From Candidatus Onthoplasma faecigallinarum (GTDB taxonomy: Bacteria > Bacillota > Clostridia > Christensenellales > UBA1242), in the NCBI GenBank assembly GCA_018715225.1, contig DVMB01000057.1, forward strand, positions 1-37,802: a DNA stretch of 37,802 bases. Direction: 5' to 3'. A model generated the notes under the pieces. That model saw only the letters and a list, made by a program, of their open reading frames with translations. It made no database searches and had not been told where the DNA came from. Every line of letters starts with the position of its first letter. Position 1 is the stretch's first letter. A program made the position numbers and the translations under genes. Positions 27,054-35,524 of the stretch are shown here, piece after piece.

Positions 27054-27080
27054 AAAAAAGCATGAAATTCATGTTTTTTT
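27054..27080 (+). terminator. Probable terminator of gap
   Basis: A-run, CATGAAATTCATG palindrome, then T7 (27061-27080). The GC content of the stem is low. Confidence 0.6.
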
Positions 27081-27147
27081 ATTTTCTTTATTAAATAATT
27101 TTACTTTATCAAAATAATTGTATAATATAATTAAAATTAGAGGAAAA

Positions 27148-27669
27148 ATGAAAAAAATTAAAAATTTAAGTGATTTTTTAGACAAATTAGAATTATTTTT
27201 AATTATTTTAATAATTTTTCTCATTTCTATTCACATCATTCTTATAGATTTGCTGCGTGAATATAACGACATCATTTCATTGATTCTTGGTATTATTACT
27301 GTGGTTTCTGCGATCATCACCATAATAATAGAAAATATAAAAGATAAAAAACAAAAATTAAAAAGAGAAAAAACTATCAAAGACTACAAACCAAATGAAT
27401 TTGTTCCAATGACAATATTGATTTTATTGGTTTGTTTATATATATCTTTTATCATCATGACATATGCGAACACTTATAATGTAGATATAAATAAGTGGGA
27501 CTTGACTTCTGTCAACATCGGTTTGTATTCGCTGATATTTGTGGTGTTTACGTTTATCCTACCAACATATAAAAAAGAAATAAAAAAAATAGAATATAAA
27601 ATTGATAATAAAATAAATAAATTTAAGTCCAATCAAAATATCAAAGATACCGCTTTTTATCAAAGCTAA
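27148..27669 (+). CDS. Hypothetical membrane protein, about four helices
   Basis: A 173-residue protein with hydrophobic segments near residues 14-36, 40-62, 86-107 and 122-141, separated by Lys-rich loops, and a basic tail. No family recognised. The start is the ATG at 27148, because GAGGAAAA precedes it; the reading from 27118 adds ten residues of promoter-like DNA. A TATAAT lies near 27120. Base composition is more AT-rich than the housekeeping genes. Confidence 0.7.
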   Translation: MKKIKNLSDFLDKLELFLIILIIFLISIHIILIDLLREYNDIISLILGIITVVSAIITIIIENIKDKKQKLKREKTIKDYKPNEFVPMTILILLVCLYISFIIMTYANTYNVDINKWDLTSVNIGLYSLIFVVFTFILPTYKKEIKKIEYKIDNKINKFKSNQNIKDTAFYQS

Positions 27670-27678
27670 ATCTATTAT

Positions 27679-27945
27679 TTGAAAATAAAATTCAATAAAT
27701 TAACTCAAAATATGATTATAAATAGTTTTATTTTCGTTCTATCAATTATTTCAACATTTTTTTCATTCTTTGAGCGTGTATCTTTCCTATCAATATGTTC
27801 TATATTATTTTGTGTATATAACGTCATAAACATTTTGTTTGAAGTAAAACGCTTATATAATTTTGACCTAAAATATTATGAAGAGAAAGCGGAAAATCAA
27901 CTAAGGCAAATCAAAGATAATGAAACAGATCATGAACAAAAATAA
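27679..27945 (+). CDS. Hypothetical membrane protein, two helices
   Basis: An 88-residue reading with two hydrophobic segments (about 12-30 and 35-53) and a charged tail. It is in the same frame as the previous gene, separated by one TAA and nine bases, starts only with TTG (or the ATG at 27712) and lacks a ribosome binding site. It may be a real small gene, or the 3' part of a longer gene cut by a stop. Confidence 0.45.
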   Translation: MKIKFNKLTQNMIINSFIFVLSIISTFFSFFERVSFLSICSILFCVYNVINILFEVKRLYNFDLKYYEEKAENQLRQIKDNETDHEQK

Positions 27946-28463
27946 TTTTTCAAAAGTCCTGTATATATTATTTTTTTGTTTTCCAATTTCATGAAGTCTA
28001 TAGGTTTAATAATCTTTGGTAAATTTCTAGAATTGTCTATATCAAAATACGCCAGACACGCCCTAACAAATTGCGAACAATAGAATCTCTTTTTCGGCTC
28101 TAGATTTTTCTTGAAACATGCCATGAATATGCCCCAATAGTTATAATGAAATTGAAGTCGATTTTTCTGTAGATATTCTATAAAAAATTTGATTTTATAA
28201 TACTCCTCTTCGGTTATATATAGTTCGATTACCATTGCTTTGGTGTTATAAAACCTTTTGAATGTACCTGTGTTTTTCCCTTCTTTCACAAACCCACCTT
28301 TGAAAGGGTTATATGGATTGAGTCTTCCAAAGGAATACATTTCGTCCAATGTTGGACTTAGAGAAATGGAGGCATGATTGTATTCTGCTTTCGTAAAAAA
28401 TTTCAATGCTCTTGAAAACATTGTCCCAGTTTGGCTCAAGATGATATATATTTTCTTTTTCAT
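27930..28463 (-). CDS. YiiX-like permuted papain-fold (NlpC/P60 type) hydrolase
   Basis: A 177-residue protein. The catalytic pattern of the circularly permuted papain fold is visible: His in KAEYNHASISLS near the N-terminus and Cys in KRFYCSQFVRACLAYF near the C-terminus. Members of this family act as amidases or lipid-modifying cysteine enzymes; the substrate here is unknown. There is no signal peptide, so it is probably cytosolic. The start at 28463 (MKKKIYIILSQTG) fits the family and lies 11 nt after TACAAT. Its end overlaps the convergent 88-residue ORF by 16 bp. Confidence 0.75.
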   Translation of the reverse strand: MKKKIYIILSQTGTMFSRALKFFTKAEYNHASISLSPTLDEMYSFGRLNPYNPFKGGFVKEGKNTGTFKRFYNTKAMVIELYITEEEYYKIKFFIEYLQKNRLQFHYNYWGIFMACFKKNLEPKKRFYCSQFVRACLAYFDIDNSRNLPKIIKPIDFMKLENKKIIYTGLLKNYFCS

Positions 28464-28474
28464 TTTACATGAAC

Positions 28475-28503
28475 ATTGTATCATAATACGTATATTTAAT
28501 CAA
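28475..28503 (-). promoter_or_regulatory. Promoter of the YiiX-like hydrolase gene
   Basis: TTGATT (28498-28503), 17 nt, TACAAT (28475-28480). The expected leader is only about 5 nt. Confidence 0.55.
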
Positions 28504-28508
28504 ACCTT

Positions 28509-28536
28509 TTGATATAAATATAAACTATGTTATAAT
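28509..28536 (+). promoter_or_regulatory. Leaderless-type promoter of the DNA glycosylase gene
   Basis: TTGATA (28509-28514), 16 nt, TATAAT (28531-28536) with a TG extension, then ATACTT and the ATG at 28543. Confidence 0.65.
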
Positions 28537-28542
28537 ATACTT

Positions 28543-29025
28543 ATGAACGCAACAAAAGTAATTCACCCTTTTGCTCCAATATTCGACCAAAATAGCAAAA
28601 TCCTTATCTTAGGCAGTATGCCAAGTCCAAAATCTAGAGAGGTGGGTATGTATTATGCTCATCCCAAAAATAGATTTTGGAAAATTTTATCTATAGTTTT
28701 AAACGACTCATTCCCAGTTACAAATGACGACAAAAGAGCTTTCTTATTAAAGCACAATATCGCCGTATGGGACGTGATTGAATCATGTGAGATTGTGGGA
28801 GCGAGCGACTCTAGCATAAAAAATCCAAGGGTCAATTACTTCAATTCTATTTTAGACAACAGCAAAATTTCTGCCATCTTTACCCTAGGAAAAACTGCAA
28901 CAAAAATCTACAGATCCATGACGGGAAGAGACAGTATATATCTACCATCTACAAGCCCAGCAAATTGTGCAATGAAAGATGAAGAATTGATAAAAAGTTT
29001 TGAAATTATACTAAAATATTTGTAA
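28543..29025 (+). CDS. DNA-deoxyinosine (hypoxanthine) glycosylase, UDG superfamily family 6
   Basis: A 160-residue protein of the uracil-DNA-glycosylase fold. The N-terminal motif KILILGSMPSPKSREVGMYYAHPKNRFWKIL is characteristic of the hypoxanthine/deoxyinosine-removing branch (HDG), which lacks the Ung Asp-Pro-Tyr loop. The C-terminal LPSTSPANCAM matches its second motif. It repairs deaminated adenine and perhaps xanthine or uracil. It is divergent from the papain-fold gene. An 8-bp hairpin with little T-run (TTGTAAAT/ATTTACAA, about 29020-29040) separates it from the convergent gene. Confidence 0.85.
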   Translation: MNATKVIHPFAPIFDQNSKILILGSMPSPKSREVGMYYAHPKNRFWKILSIVLNDSFPVTNDDKRAFLLKHNIAVWDVIESCEIVGASDSSIKNPRVNYFNSILDNSKISAIFTLGKTATKIYRSMTGRDSIYLPSTSPANCAMKDEELIKSFEIILKYL

Positions 29026-29034
29026 ATTTTAGAT

Positions 29035-31035
29035 TTACAACAACACTCTATCATTCTCAAAAGAAGTGTCTGCCAAATTTAGTCGAGGATATATTCTATA
29101 AATAATTGGAATATATCTTTTTTTCGTAGATTTAGCCATCTCTTTTGCTCGTTCTGCATTGATTTTCCTTTCGTCTATATACACGATTGGGAGGTTGTAT
29201 TTTGAGGCGATTTCTATATCGGTTTTTGTAATTGTTGTCTTGCACAATACATAATCTGCCTTGAAAATTTTTTGTCCGTTTTTATTTATAGTATTTGGTG
29301 TTGCTTTGATCTTGATTTCATTATAACCATATGTCAAAGACATAAAACTATCTACATCAATATATGTAGGCATATATTGTGTTACCGCATGGGCAAAACT
29401 ATATTTCTCCACTTTGCCTCTATTGGAATATAACGTAAAACTATCTCTATTCAAGGCGTGAATTACCGCACCGTCGTCTACTTTTGAGTATCCTAAAATA
29501 ACTTCCCCATCATACGTCTCCAACTTATTTCGCCCGAGAAGGCTCATGCTGATATTGATGTTGTGCTCTCCATTAGGAATAGGAGTAAACAATTCCTTCC
29601 CTTCATTAGGTACCCTTTCCGCATGCACTAAACAATGAAAATTTGTGTCCGTGATATCGTATACTTTCACTCCATTAGGTAAAATCTTTGTCGCTGTGCC
29701 AGCTGGTTTATATAGTGTTTCGTTGATATGTCGATTGAAAAATTCTCGTGATTTTTTAAATAAAGCCGCAAAATTTTCAGCCAAACTTATTTTTTCATCA
29801 TTTGTCCATAAATTTTGTAATTTTACGCACATATTTTTTAAATTTTTAACATCTTCAAGCGAAGCGATATTATTTAGTGAATTCATACCCTCCGCCTCAT
29901 TCGGTTTGCTTTTTAACTCATATTGCAGTTCGTCCACTAAAACCTGTATTATTTCATGTCCACGTTTCGTGAGAATTCCATCAAAACTTGGCAGTGTATT
30001 CATGGTGTCATATATGACACTCGCCATTAAGAATGTATCATGCGGACTTGCCGCAAAATATCTATCAAAGACAATCTGCTTCACTCTGTTTAGATCATAA
30101 TTATCTTGGTTTATTTTATTGGACAAAAATGCTTGAATTATTCTATCATATTCTTGATTTCTGTATTTTTGAATAAAGCTAATAACATCTTTATTCTTTA
30201 CGCCTAAATGCAGTGCAATTTTTCTAAACCTTTCTATAGGATATACTGATATTGCTTCATTTATAAATAATTGATCTAAATAAATGCTACTAGGCAAAGT
30301 AAATTCATAGCCATTTTCTATTAACTTGAATAAATTGTCTATGTCATCTTTGTCAAAATTTGAAAAACTTTTCTTACTATATATAAAAGTTAGGTTTTCT
30401 GGTGCTAATGATGACAGTAATTTGAAATTTTTGAAATAAATGCTAAAAATTTTTTCATTCGCTAAAAGTTGGTTTATATCTTTGATCGCTATAGCATTTG
30501 CAGAATAATCCCTTTCATATTCTAGCACGTATTCCTCAGGATATAATGCGTCCTGTACTATTGCAAGCACATCGTAAGAGTGCTGATTTTTTTCTAGACA
30601 ATGACATAAGATTTTGAACCTCGTTTGGTAATCAATATTTGTCCTGGCCCATCCCATAAAAGTTTCAGTGAACTGCACATTCTCTATCAAATAATGATAG
30701 AAATATGGTTTGTTTACTAGGCTCTTTTTCACATCGTCGTTTAGCCAAACCGCAATATATGTTAACTTTTTCTCCACTTCTGGACATTCACTAAAAAACG
30801 TTACAAAAAATTCGTCATCAAATAAATCGTCAACTGTCTTAAGAGTCAGTTGTTGCATGATATTGCCCCATTTTGAGCGTGGCAAAGTTTTGATGATATA
30901 TTCTCTAAACGAACTATCTTTCAATAGCTTTGAAAATTGACTCTTGTCCTCCAAAGATAGTCTAGAGACAAATTCAGGCAAATCATCTAAATATTTGGTC
31001 CAATCTGTATAATTTATTTGAGACATAATTTCCAT
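29035..31035 (-). CDS. Large hypothetical cytosolic protein
   Basis: A 666-residue protein without signal or membrane segments. Residues 1-430 are helical and repeat-like, without a recognised family. From about 435 to 650 there is a distinct domain with short conserved-looking pieces: FHCLVHAERV, SMSLLGRNK, VILGYSKV, DSFMSLTYGYNEIKIK, KADYVLCKTTITKTDIEIASKY and LPIVYIDERK. I recall similar orphan domains in other Bacillota hypotheticals but cannot name a function. The start could be 31035 or 31026; AGGG lies near the first. A TTGAAT/16/TATAAT promoter is at 31099-31126. Confidence 0.75.
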   Translation of the reverse strand: MEIMSQINYTDWTKYLDDLPEFVSRLSLEDKSQFSKLLKDSSFREYIIKTLPRSKWGNIMQQLTLKTVDDLFDDEFFVTFFSECPEVEKKLTYIAVWLNDDVKKSLVNKPYFYHYLIENVQFTETFMGWARTNIDYQTRFKILCHCLEKNQHSYDVLAIVQDALYPEEYVLEYERDYSANAIAIKDINQLLANEKIFSIYFKNFKLLSSLAPENLTFIYSKKSFSNFDKDDIDNLFKLIENGYEFTLPSSIYLDQLFINEAISVYPIERFRKIALHLGVKNKDVISFIQKYRNQEYDRIIQAFLSNKINQDNYDLNRVKQIVFDRYFAASPHDTFLMASVIYDTMNTLPSFDGILTKRGHEIIQVLVDELQYELKSKPNEAEGMNSLNNIASLEDVKNLKNMCVKLQNLWTNDEKISLAENFAALFKKSREFFNRHINETLYKPAGTATKILPNGVKVYDITDTNFHCLVHAERVPNEGKELFTPIPNGEHNINISMSLLGRNKLETYDGEVILGYSKVDDGAVIHALNRDSFTLYSNRGKVEKYSFAHAVTQYMPTYIDVDSFMSLTYGYNEIKIKATPNTINKNGQKIFKADYVLCKTTITKTDIEIASKYNLPIVYIDERKINAERAKEMAKSTKKRYIPIIYRIYPRLNLADTSFENDRVLL

Positions 31036-31098
31036 CTGCGCATACCCTAAAATCTATAAAATCTAATTAAAAATTAAAAATTTTATGTTATTATCACT

Positions 31099-31126
31099 AT
31101 TATACATAAAATTTTATAAAATTCAA
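31099..31126 (-). promoter_or_regulatory. Promoter of the 666-residue protein gene
   Basis: TTGAAT (31121-31126), 16 nt, TATAAT (31099-31104). Leader of about 60 nt. Confidence 0.55.
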
Positions 31127-31144
31127 ACTAAAATATAAATTTTT

Positions 31145-31175
31145 AAAAAACACAGCCATCAATATGCTGTGCTTT
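31145..31175 (-). terminator. Terminator of the ferritin-like gene
   Basis: CACAGC (31151-31156) pairs with GCTGTG (31166-31171), extended by A-T pairs, with a T-run on the minus strand. Confidence 0.7.
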
Positions 31176-31196
31176 ATTTTTTACTTATTTTAGTAA

Positions 31197-32453
31197 TTAT
31201 GAATTTTTTAGATTTTTTCGACCCAAATTGATGTTGTCGTTCTTCCTATCTCTCAATTCTTTTACAGGATTTTCCTTGTCTTCAAACCGATAGTCCTTGC
31301 CAAATTTTTTGATCGCTTTCATTATGACAGCATGACTAGGAACTCTCTCTTCATCTTTTATAAACTCATTTTGATACATGAAGAAATCTGCATTATTTTT
31401 CAATTGCATGACATTGATATATTTTTCTCTATCTCCAGTCAGCAAAACCGTCCTCTCCAAGACCTCTCTCACATACTTTTTGTTAGTACCCAGTGTCAAC
31501 AATTTTGGAAATTTTCCATTGCCAATTACCCCAGTGTATGATTTCTTTTCATATTTATTCAACAACTCGCACGCTGTCTTCAAGTGTGCACATTCCATTT
31601 CAAAATATTGCAACCATATGCTCTTTATATATTCATCGGTCTCTTCTTGGTATGCACTATAATACAAATACGCTTCTGTATACTCATGCAGTACCCACAT
31701 CTCCAACCACGAACAAGTTGGATCTTTTAGACTCTCATACTGTGTTACATGCTCTTCTTCGACTAAACCAATCTTTGCGTATAGTTTTCTACCTAACTCA
31801 TTTTTGTACCATTGACTGATGTTCATATAATAATTCATCGTTTGCTGTTCTGCTGCCGTGATAATGTTTGCTACTAATTTGCTATACAAATCACTTTTGC
31901 TCGCCTTCATCGGTATTTTCACATTGTCTTTTGGATATCTATGATGTGCTATTGTCGGTCTCCCTGGTGTAATCTCAGTAAATTCGCCCACCAATGCTTT
32001 TGGATCGGCATCCTTTACATCTAATAGCATCAAATTGCTAAATCTATATAAATGATCAAAATCTTCTAGAAGTGCGAAATTAAGCGCTTCCACATTTGCC
32101 TTATCTTTATCATTTTGTGCCAAAGTGGCAGTCAAATCAATGGCTAACTGCTCGTATGATATTGTGGTCTCTAAAATACTTTCATTTATTGGCTTTAGAC
32201 ATGCGATCTGTTTTTGTTGTTGCTGTTCTTGTTGACGCACAACTGCCAACATATTCTTTATCTCAGCATTATCGCAATGTCTAGCGAACTGATGAAGAAA
32301 CCACACGCTCTCATATTCTGTACCATTCATCAAAATTACCCTAGTTTTAGTATAGGGAGATGTTGTATCCTTTTTGTAAGGTTTTGGATACAATTCATTC
32401 AAACTGATAAAATATTTATCTATATCTTTTGTCTTATATTCCAATGGATTCAT
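31197..32453 (-). CDS. Ferritin-like domain protein of unknown function
   Basis: A 418-residue protein. Glu/His-rich helices suggest a di-iron ferritin-like core: DFDHLYRFSNL, EEEHVTQYESL, MWVLHEYTEAYLYYSAYQEE and YFEMECAHLKTACELL. There is no rubredoxin domain. PGRPTIAHHRYPKDNVKIP and the C-terminal region are family-specific but uncharacterised. The start chosen is the ATG at 32453, because GGAGG lies 5 nt upstream. A longer reading from a TTG at 32543 would add a hydrophobic 30-residue N-terminus and has TATCAT 6 nt before it, so a membrane-anchored form cannot be excluded. Possible role in iron or peroxide handling. Confidence 0.75.
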   Translation of the reverse strand: MNPLEYKTKDIDKYFISLNELYPKPYKKDTTSPYTKTRVILMNGTEYESVWFLHQFARHCDNAEIKNMLAVVRQQEQQQQKQIACLKPINESILETTISYEQLAIDLTATLAQNDKDKANVEALNFALLEDFDHLYRFSNLMLLDVKDADPKALVGEFTEITPGRPTIAHHRYPKDNVKIPMKASKSDLYSKLVANIITAAEQQTMNYYMNISQWYKNELGRKLYAKIGLVEEEHVTQYESLKDPTCSWLEMWVLHEYTEAYLYYSAYQEETDEYIKSIWLQYFEMECAHLKTACELLNKYEKKSYTGVIGNGKFPKLLTLGTNKKYVREVLERTVLLTGDREKYINVMQLKNNADFFMYQNEFIKDEERVPSHAVIMKAIKKFGKDYRFEDKENPVKELRDRKNDNINLGRKNLKNS

Positions 32454-32681
32454 ATTGCCCTCCATCAAAATGATAACCAAGGACACCATGAATATACATA
32501 GAATAATCAATTTTAGATTAATTTTAAGATCGATTTTAAACAAGGCATTATGATAGCAAATTTTTACTTTTGCGTTTAAAACCGACTGGTATTTTAAAAA
32601 TCATACCATGCAATAATCTACATTTATGAATCAATTAAATTGTTATAAAAATAAAAAATATTAATATTTAATTATCATTAT

Positions 32682-32712
32682 TTGACAAATTGATGGCAAT
32701 GTGTGATATAAT
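32682..32712 (+). promoter_or_regulatory. Promoter of the lipoprotein gene
   Basis: TTGACA (32682-32687), 19 nt, TATAAT (32707-32712) with a TG extension (TGATATAAT). The spacer is long; the extended -10 probably carries it. Confidence 0.5.
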
Positions 32713-32734
32713 TATTTATATGAGGAGAAGTTAT

Positions 32735-33856
32735 ATGAAAAAATTTATGATGACTATCTGTCTTTGTGCAGTTTTTCTAGTCAGCGGAATAATGCTTGCC
32801 GCATGTGGAGATAAACAACTGCCTACGACCTACACAATAACTTTGCCGACTTCAACAGACTACACTATTGAAAGTGATAGAGAAAATGCTGAAGCTGGTC
32901 AAGAAATCACTTTGATGATAACCATTTTAAACAACAAGTTAGTGCTCGAAAATGTTTTTGCAAACAATATTGCTTGTGAAGAAAATTATAATGGCACTTT
33001 CTCTTTTACAATGCCAGCTGAAAATGTAACAATATCTGTGCAAACGAGCCAAATACAAGAAGTCCTTTCAACAAACTTTGTATGGTTTGACGACGACAAT
33101 CTCTACACTATTACAGAAGATGGAGATGGAACATACGATTGGTACACAAGAGATTTGAACATTACCTTCGCCGATAAACAAGGTATGATTATTGTCAATG
33201 AAACTATCTCGTCGTCTAACCAAGGGGTCATTCCAGATACAGCTATTACATTTGATCCAGTAACCGACAGCGATCTACATGGCGCAAGTGGTTCAAATGA
33301 AATTGTTAAGGGAGTTATTAAAATAGATCCATTCAATATTCATTCTGGCACAACCTATTTAACAATGGAATTTGTTAATGGAAACTATTCTTATGGAGAT
33401 TCAAACAGAGGAACTCTTGTAGTTAGAATTACAGTCGTTCCATATGGAGAATTGACGCTTGAAACAGTGAAAGAGACATTAGTTATTGACCTATTTAGTG
33501 AATTACAATATTCAACGGGCGATACCTTTTGTCTAAGGATTGGAGACAGCGACCATATTGATGGCACGTCAAATCCAAGTTTTGTCGACTATGTTTTAAC
33601 AATGGAATCTGGTCGCAGACTGATAGTAGAATTTGATTATATTTTAGGACACAAATATTGGATACGACTTGTAGAAGGCGACACTCAACCAAACATTCCT
33701 GTAGGTTATGTTGAAGAGTTCGTTTTTGACAATTCAATAGAATCTGGCGATGAAGAAAGTGAATACACAGGCTATTACAACGGCAGTTTAATGTATATGG
33801 AAGCAAATGACAGAGTGACGATTGATGCAGAAAGAAATCCCGCCCTCGAAGATTAA
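32735..33856 (+). CDS. Secreted lipoprotein with a beta-repeat domain
   Basis: A 373-residue lipoprotein. Signal peptide at residues 1-23 ends in the lipobox LAAC (cleavage before Cys24, lipidated by the Lgt encoded here). Residues 30-110 form a beta-type domain with the ending YNGTFSFTMPAENVTISV, typical of the InlB B-repeat-like family of surface modules. Residues about 115-360 are beta-rich and acidic, without a recognised family. The start is the ATG at 32735, behind GGAGAAGTTAT; the reading from 32690 spans the promoter. Probably a surface protein. Confidence 0.8.
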   Translation: MKKFMMTICLCAVFLVSGIMLAACGDKQLPTTYTITLPTSTDYTIESDRENAEAGQEITLMITILNNKLVLENVFANNIACEENYNGTFSFTMPAENVTISVQTSQIQEVLSTNFVWFDDDNLYTITEDGDGTYDWYTRDLNITFADKQGMIIVNETISSSNQGVIPDTAITFDPVTDSDLHGASGSNEIVKGVIKIDPFNIHSGTTYLTMEFVNGNYSYGDSNRGTLVVRITVVPYGELTLETVKETLVIDLFSELQYSTGDTFCLRIGDSDHIDGTSNPSFVDYVLTMESGRRLIVEFDYILGHKYWIRLVEGDTQPNIPVGYVEEFVFDNSIESGDEESEYTGYYNGSLMYMEANDRVTIDAERNPALED

Positions 33857-33861
33857 TTTAA

Positions 33862-33898
33862 AAATAAGGATTAGACTAAACCTAATCCTTATTTTTTT
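33862..33898 (+). terminator. Strong terminator of the lipoprotein gene
   Basis: A 13-bp stem, AAATAAGGATTAG (33862-33874) with CTAATCCTTATTT (33882-33894), then a T-run. Confidence 0.9.
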
Positions 33899-34434
33899 AC
33901 TTTTCATATACATCAAAGCCCCAATTAGCCTTTACCCTTTACTCAAATGCACCATAACAAATTTTCTCAAAAACCTTTTGAAAAAGCGAAATAGAAATAT
34001 TTTTAATCTACATCTGTGCACAAAAAAACTCTCAATACTTTAAATACAAATCTGCTTTATGAAAACGTGCTGATTTGATAACTCCACAAACATTAAAATA
34101 ACTAATCTTAAACTGGAAATTGACGATCTTGGAAATAAAGCATAATTGAGAATAATACAAATTTCAAATTGACCAAAAAGATGGTTTTAATTATTTATAC
34201 AATACATTATATTTTGAATCACACCCGTCGATAAATTGTTCAATCAACCCACTTTAAGACATCAAAAAGTACCTTTATTTAGTATTCCAACAACTTTAAA
34301 AAAGGCATAAAATATAACTTAAAACCAAAACCTATAAACTACCACAAATCAATCAAAACAAACAAAGCATCAAATAGAGAAATTTATGAAAATGCATATA
34401 CTATTTTATAATATAAACTATATAAAAATAGTAC
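33899..34434. other. Gene-free spacer at the edge of the accessory segment
   Basis: About 535 bp of AT-rich DNA without a credible ORF, tRNA or transposase remnant. Near 34400-34435 an inverted repeat, ACTATTTTAT / ATAAAAATAGT, lies at the 3' end of the DUF4062 gene. It marks the change from conserved genes to defence-type genes, but I could not find attachment-site repeats. Confidence 0.4.
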
Positions 34435-35427
34435 TTAATCGATTTTTTTCTTAAATAAATTAATTTCATCACGTAATTTGATACCCTTTGAAGTTAAATA
34501 ATAATATAAACCTTTTCCCTCAATCCATTTAGTATCCATTAATTTTAATGCAATAAATTGGTTGCAAATCCTTTTTGAAACATTTTTATCGACTAAGCAA
34601 TTAAAATTATCGGCTCCTATAGATTTTGCTATGTAATCACGAACCGCATTCTCTGCAACACTTACATTTATCATATTTATTGAAACATATCCAAATATTT
34701 CTTTTAAAGTAATTTCTTTATTGTGATGCAGCGTAACATATCGACCGCCTCTATAGTTTGTAGATGTGAATTCTATATTAATTTTATTATCATCAAATTC
34801 CAGTTCACCATCAAAAGAAGAATACTCCTCTAGTGATTTTTTTAAAGAAGAAATTTCTTCTACTAACTTTTTATTTTCATCTTGTAACGTAGTAATTTTT
34901 TTTAAGTTTTCTGTTAAATCATAATCAATTCCTCGTATCCAACCAGACCTAATATTTTCTTCTTTCGCTTTCATAATAGATATTGCCAATTTGCCGGATA
35001 AATCACCTAAATCTTTCCAAATGCTAGCTAATCTATTCGTCATAGCTTTTTCTCTAAATTTTTTTAATTTGAATAAAATTTCAATATCTTTATCTCTTTT
35101 ATCATCACTTAATTTAACAGATTCATCAATAGCAAAAACTAAAACGGGAACTCCCTGCGATACTGCATAGTCATATTCCATTTCAGTATAACTCAAACCT
35201 GTAGTTTTGTTAATACTCCCATATTTACCACCGATAATCAACACGTAATAATCACACAAATCAATTACCTTTTTTATTACTTCAAATTGTTCGTCATTGG
35301 CCGCAACAAACACTTCCATTCCCGCTGGAATACAGTCAGCCATTAATAAAATTTCTTGAGCTTTTTTGCGTTCTTCAATTAAATCTTTATAAGTTGAACT
35401 AATAAAAACTTGATATTTTTTCTCCAT
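34435..35427 (-). CDS. DUF4062-domain protein with a coiled coil and C-terminal domain
   Basis: A 330-residue protein. The N-terminal DUF4062 domain begins YQVFISSTYKDLIEERKKAQ and contains CDYYVLIIGGKYGSI and LSYTEMEYDYAVSQGVPVLVF; the fold is related to TIR/SLOG nucleotide-binding domains. A coiled coil follows (about 175-205: ENLKKITTLQDENKKLVEEI). The C-terminal part (about 210-330) looks like a winged-helix-type region (YYYLTSKGIKLRDEI). DUF4062 proteins are common in defence islands, often as sensors or effectors. The start is the ATG at 35427 after AAGGAG; a TTG six codons earlier overlaps that site. TATAAT with a TG extension is at 35448-35453. Confidence 0.85.
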   Translation of the reverse strand: MEKKYQVFISSTYKDLIEERKKAQEILLMADCIPAGMEVFVAANDEQFEVIKKVIDLCDYYVLIIGGKYGSINKTTGLSYTEMEYDYAVSQGVPVLVFAIDESVKLSDDKRDKDIEILFKLKKFREKAMTNRLASIWKDLGDLSGKLAISIMKAKEENIRSGWIRGIDYDLTENLKKITTLQDENKKLVEEISSLKKSLEEYSSFDGELEFDDNKINIEFTSTNYRGGRYVTLHHNKEITLKEIFGYVSINMINVSVAENAVRDYIAKSIGADNFNCLVDKNVSKRICNQFIALKLMDTKWIEGKGLYYYLTSKGIKLRDEINLFKKKID

Positions 35428-35524
35428 CGACTTCTCCTTTGTCAAGTATTATAACACATTTTGCAAATTAATAAAAGACCCTTAACATAAAAAGAATAAG
35501 CTTTTCAACTTCTTTTTAGTTGTT

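Noticed and set aside
33822..34043. A 73-codon ORF after the lipoprotein gene
   Set aside because: It overlaps the lipoprotein 3' end and runs through its strong terminator.
33899..34434. CRISPR array or tRNA/attachment site in the gene-free spacer
   Set aside because: No regularly spaced repeats, no cloverleaf and no duplicated edge sequence were found by eye.
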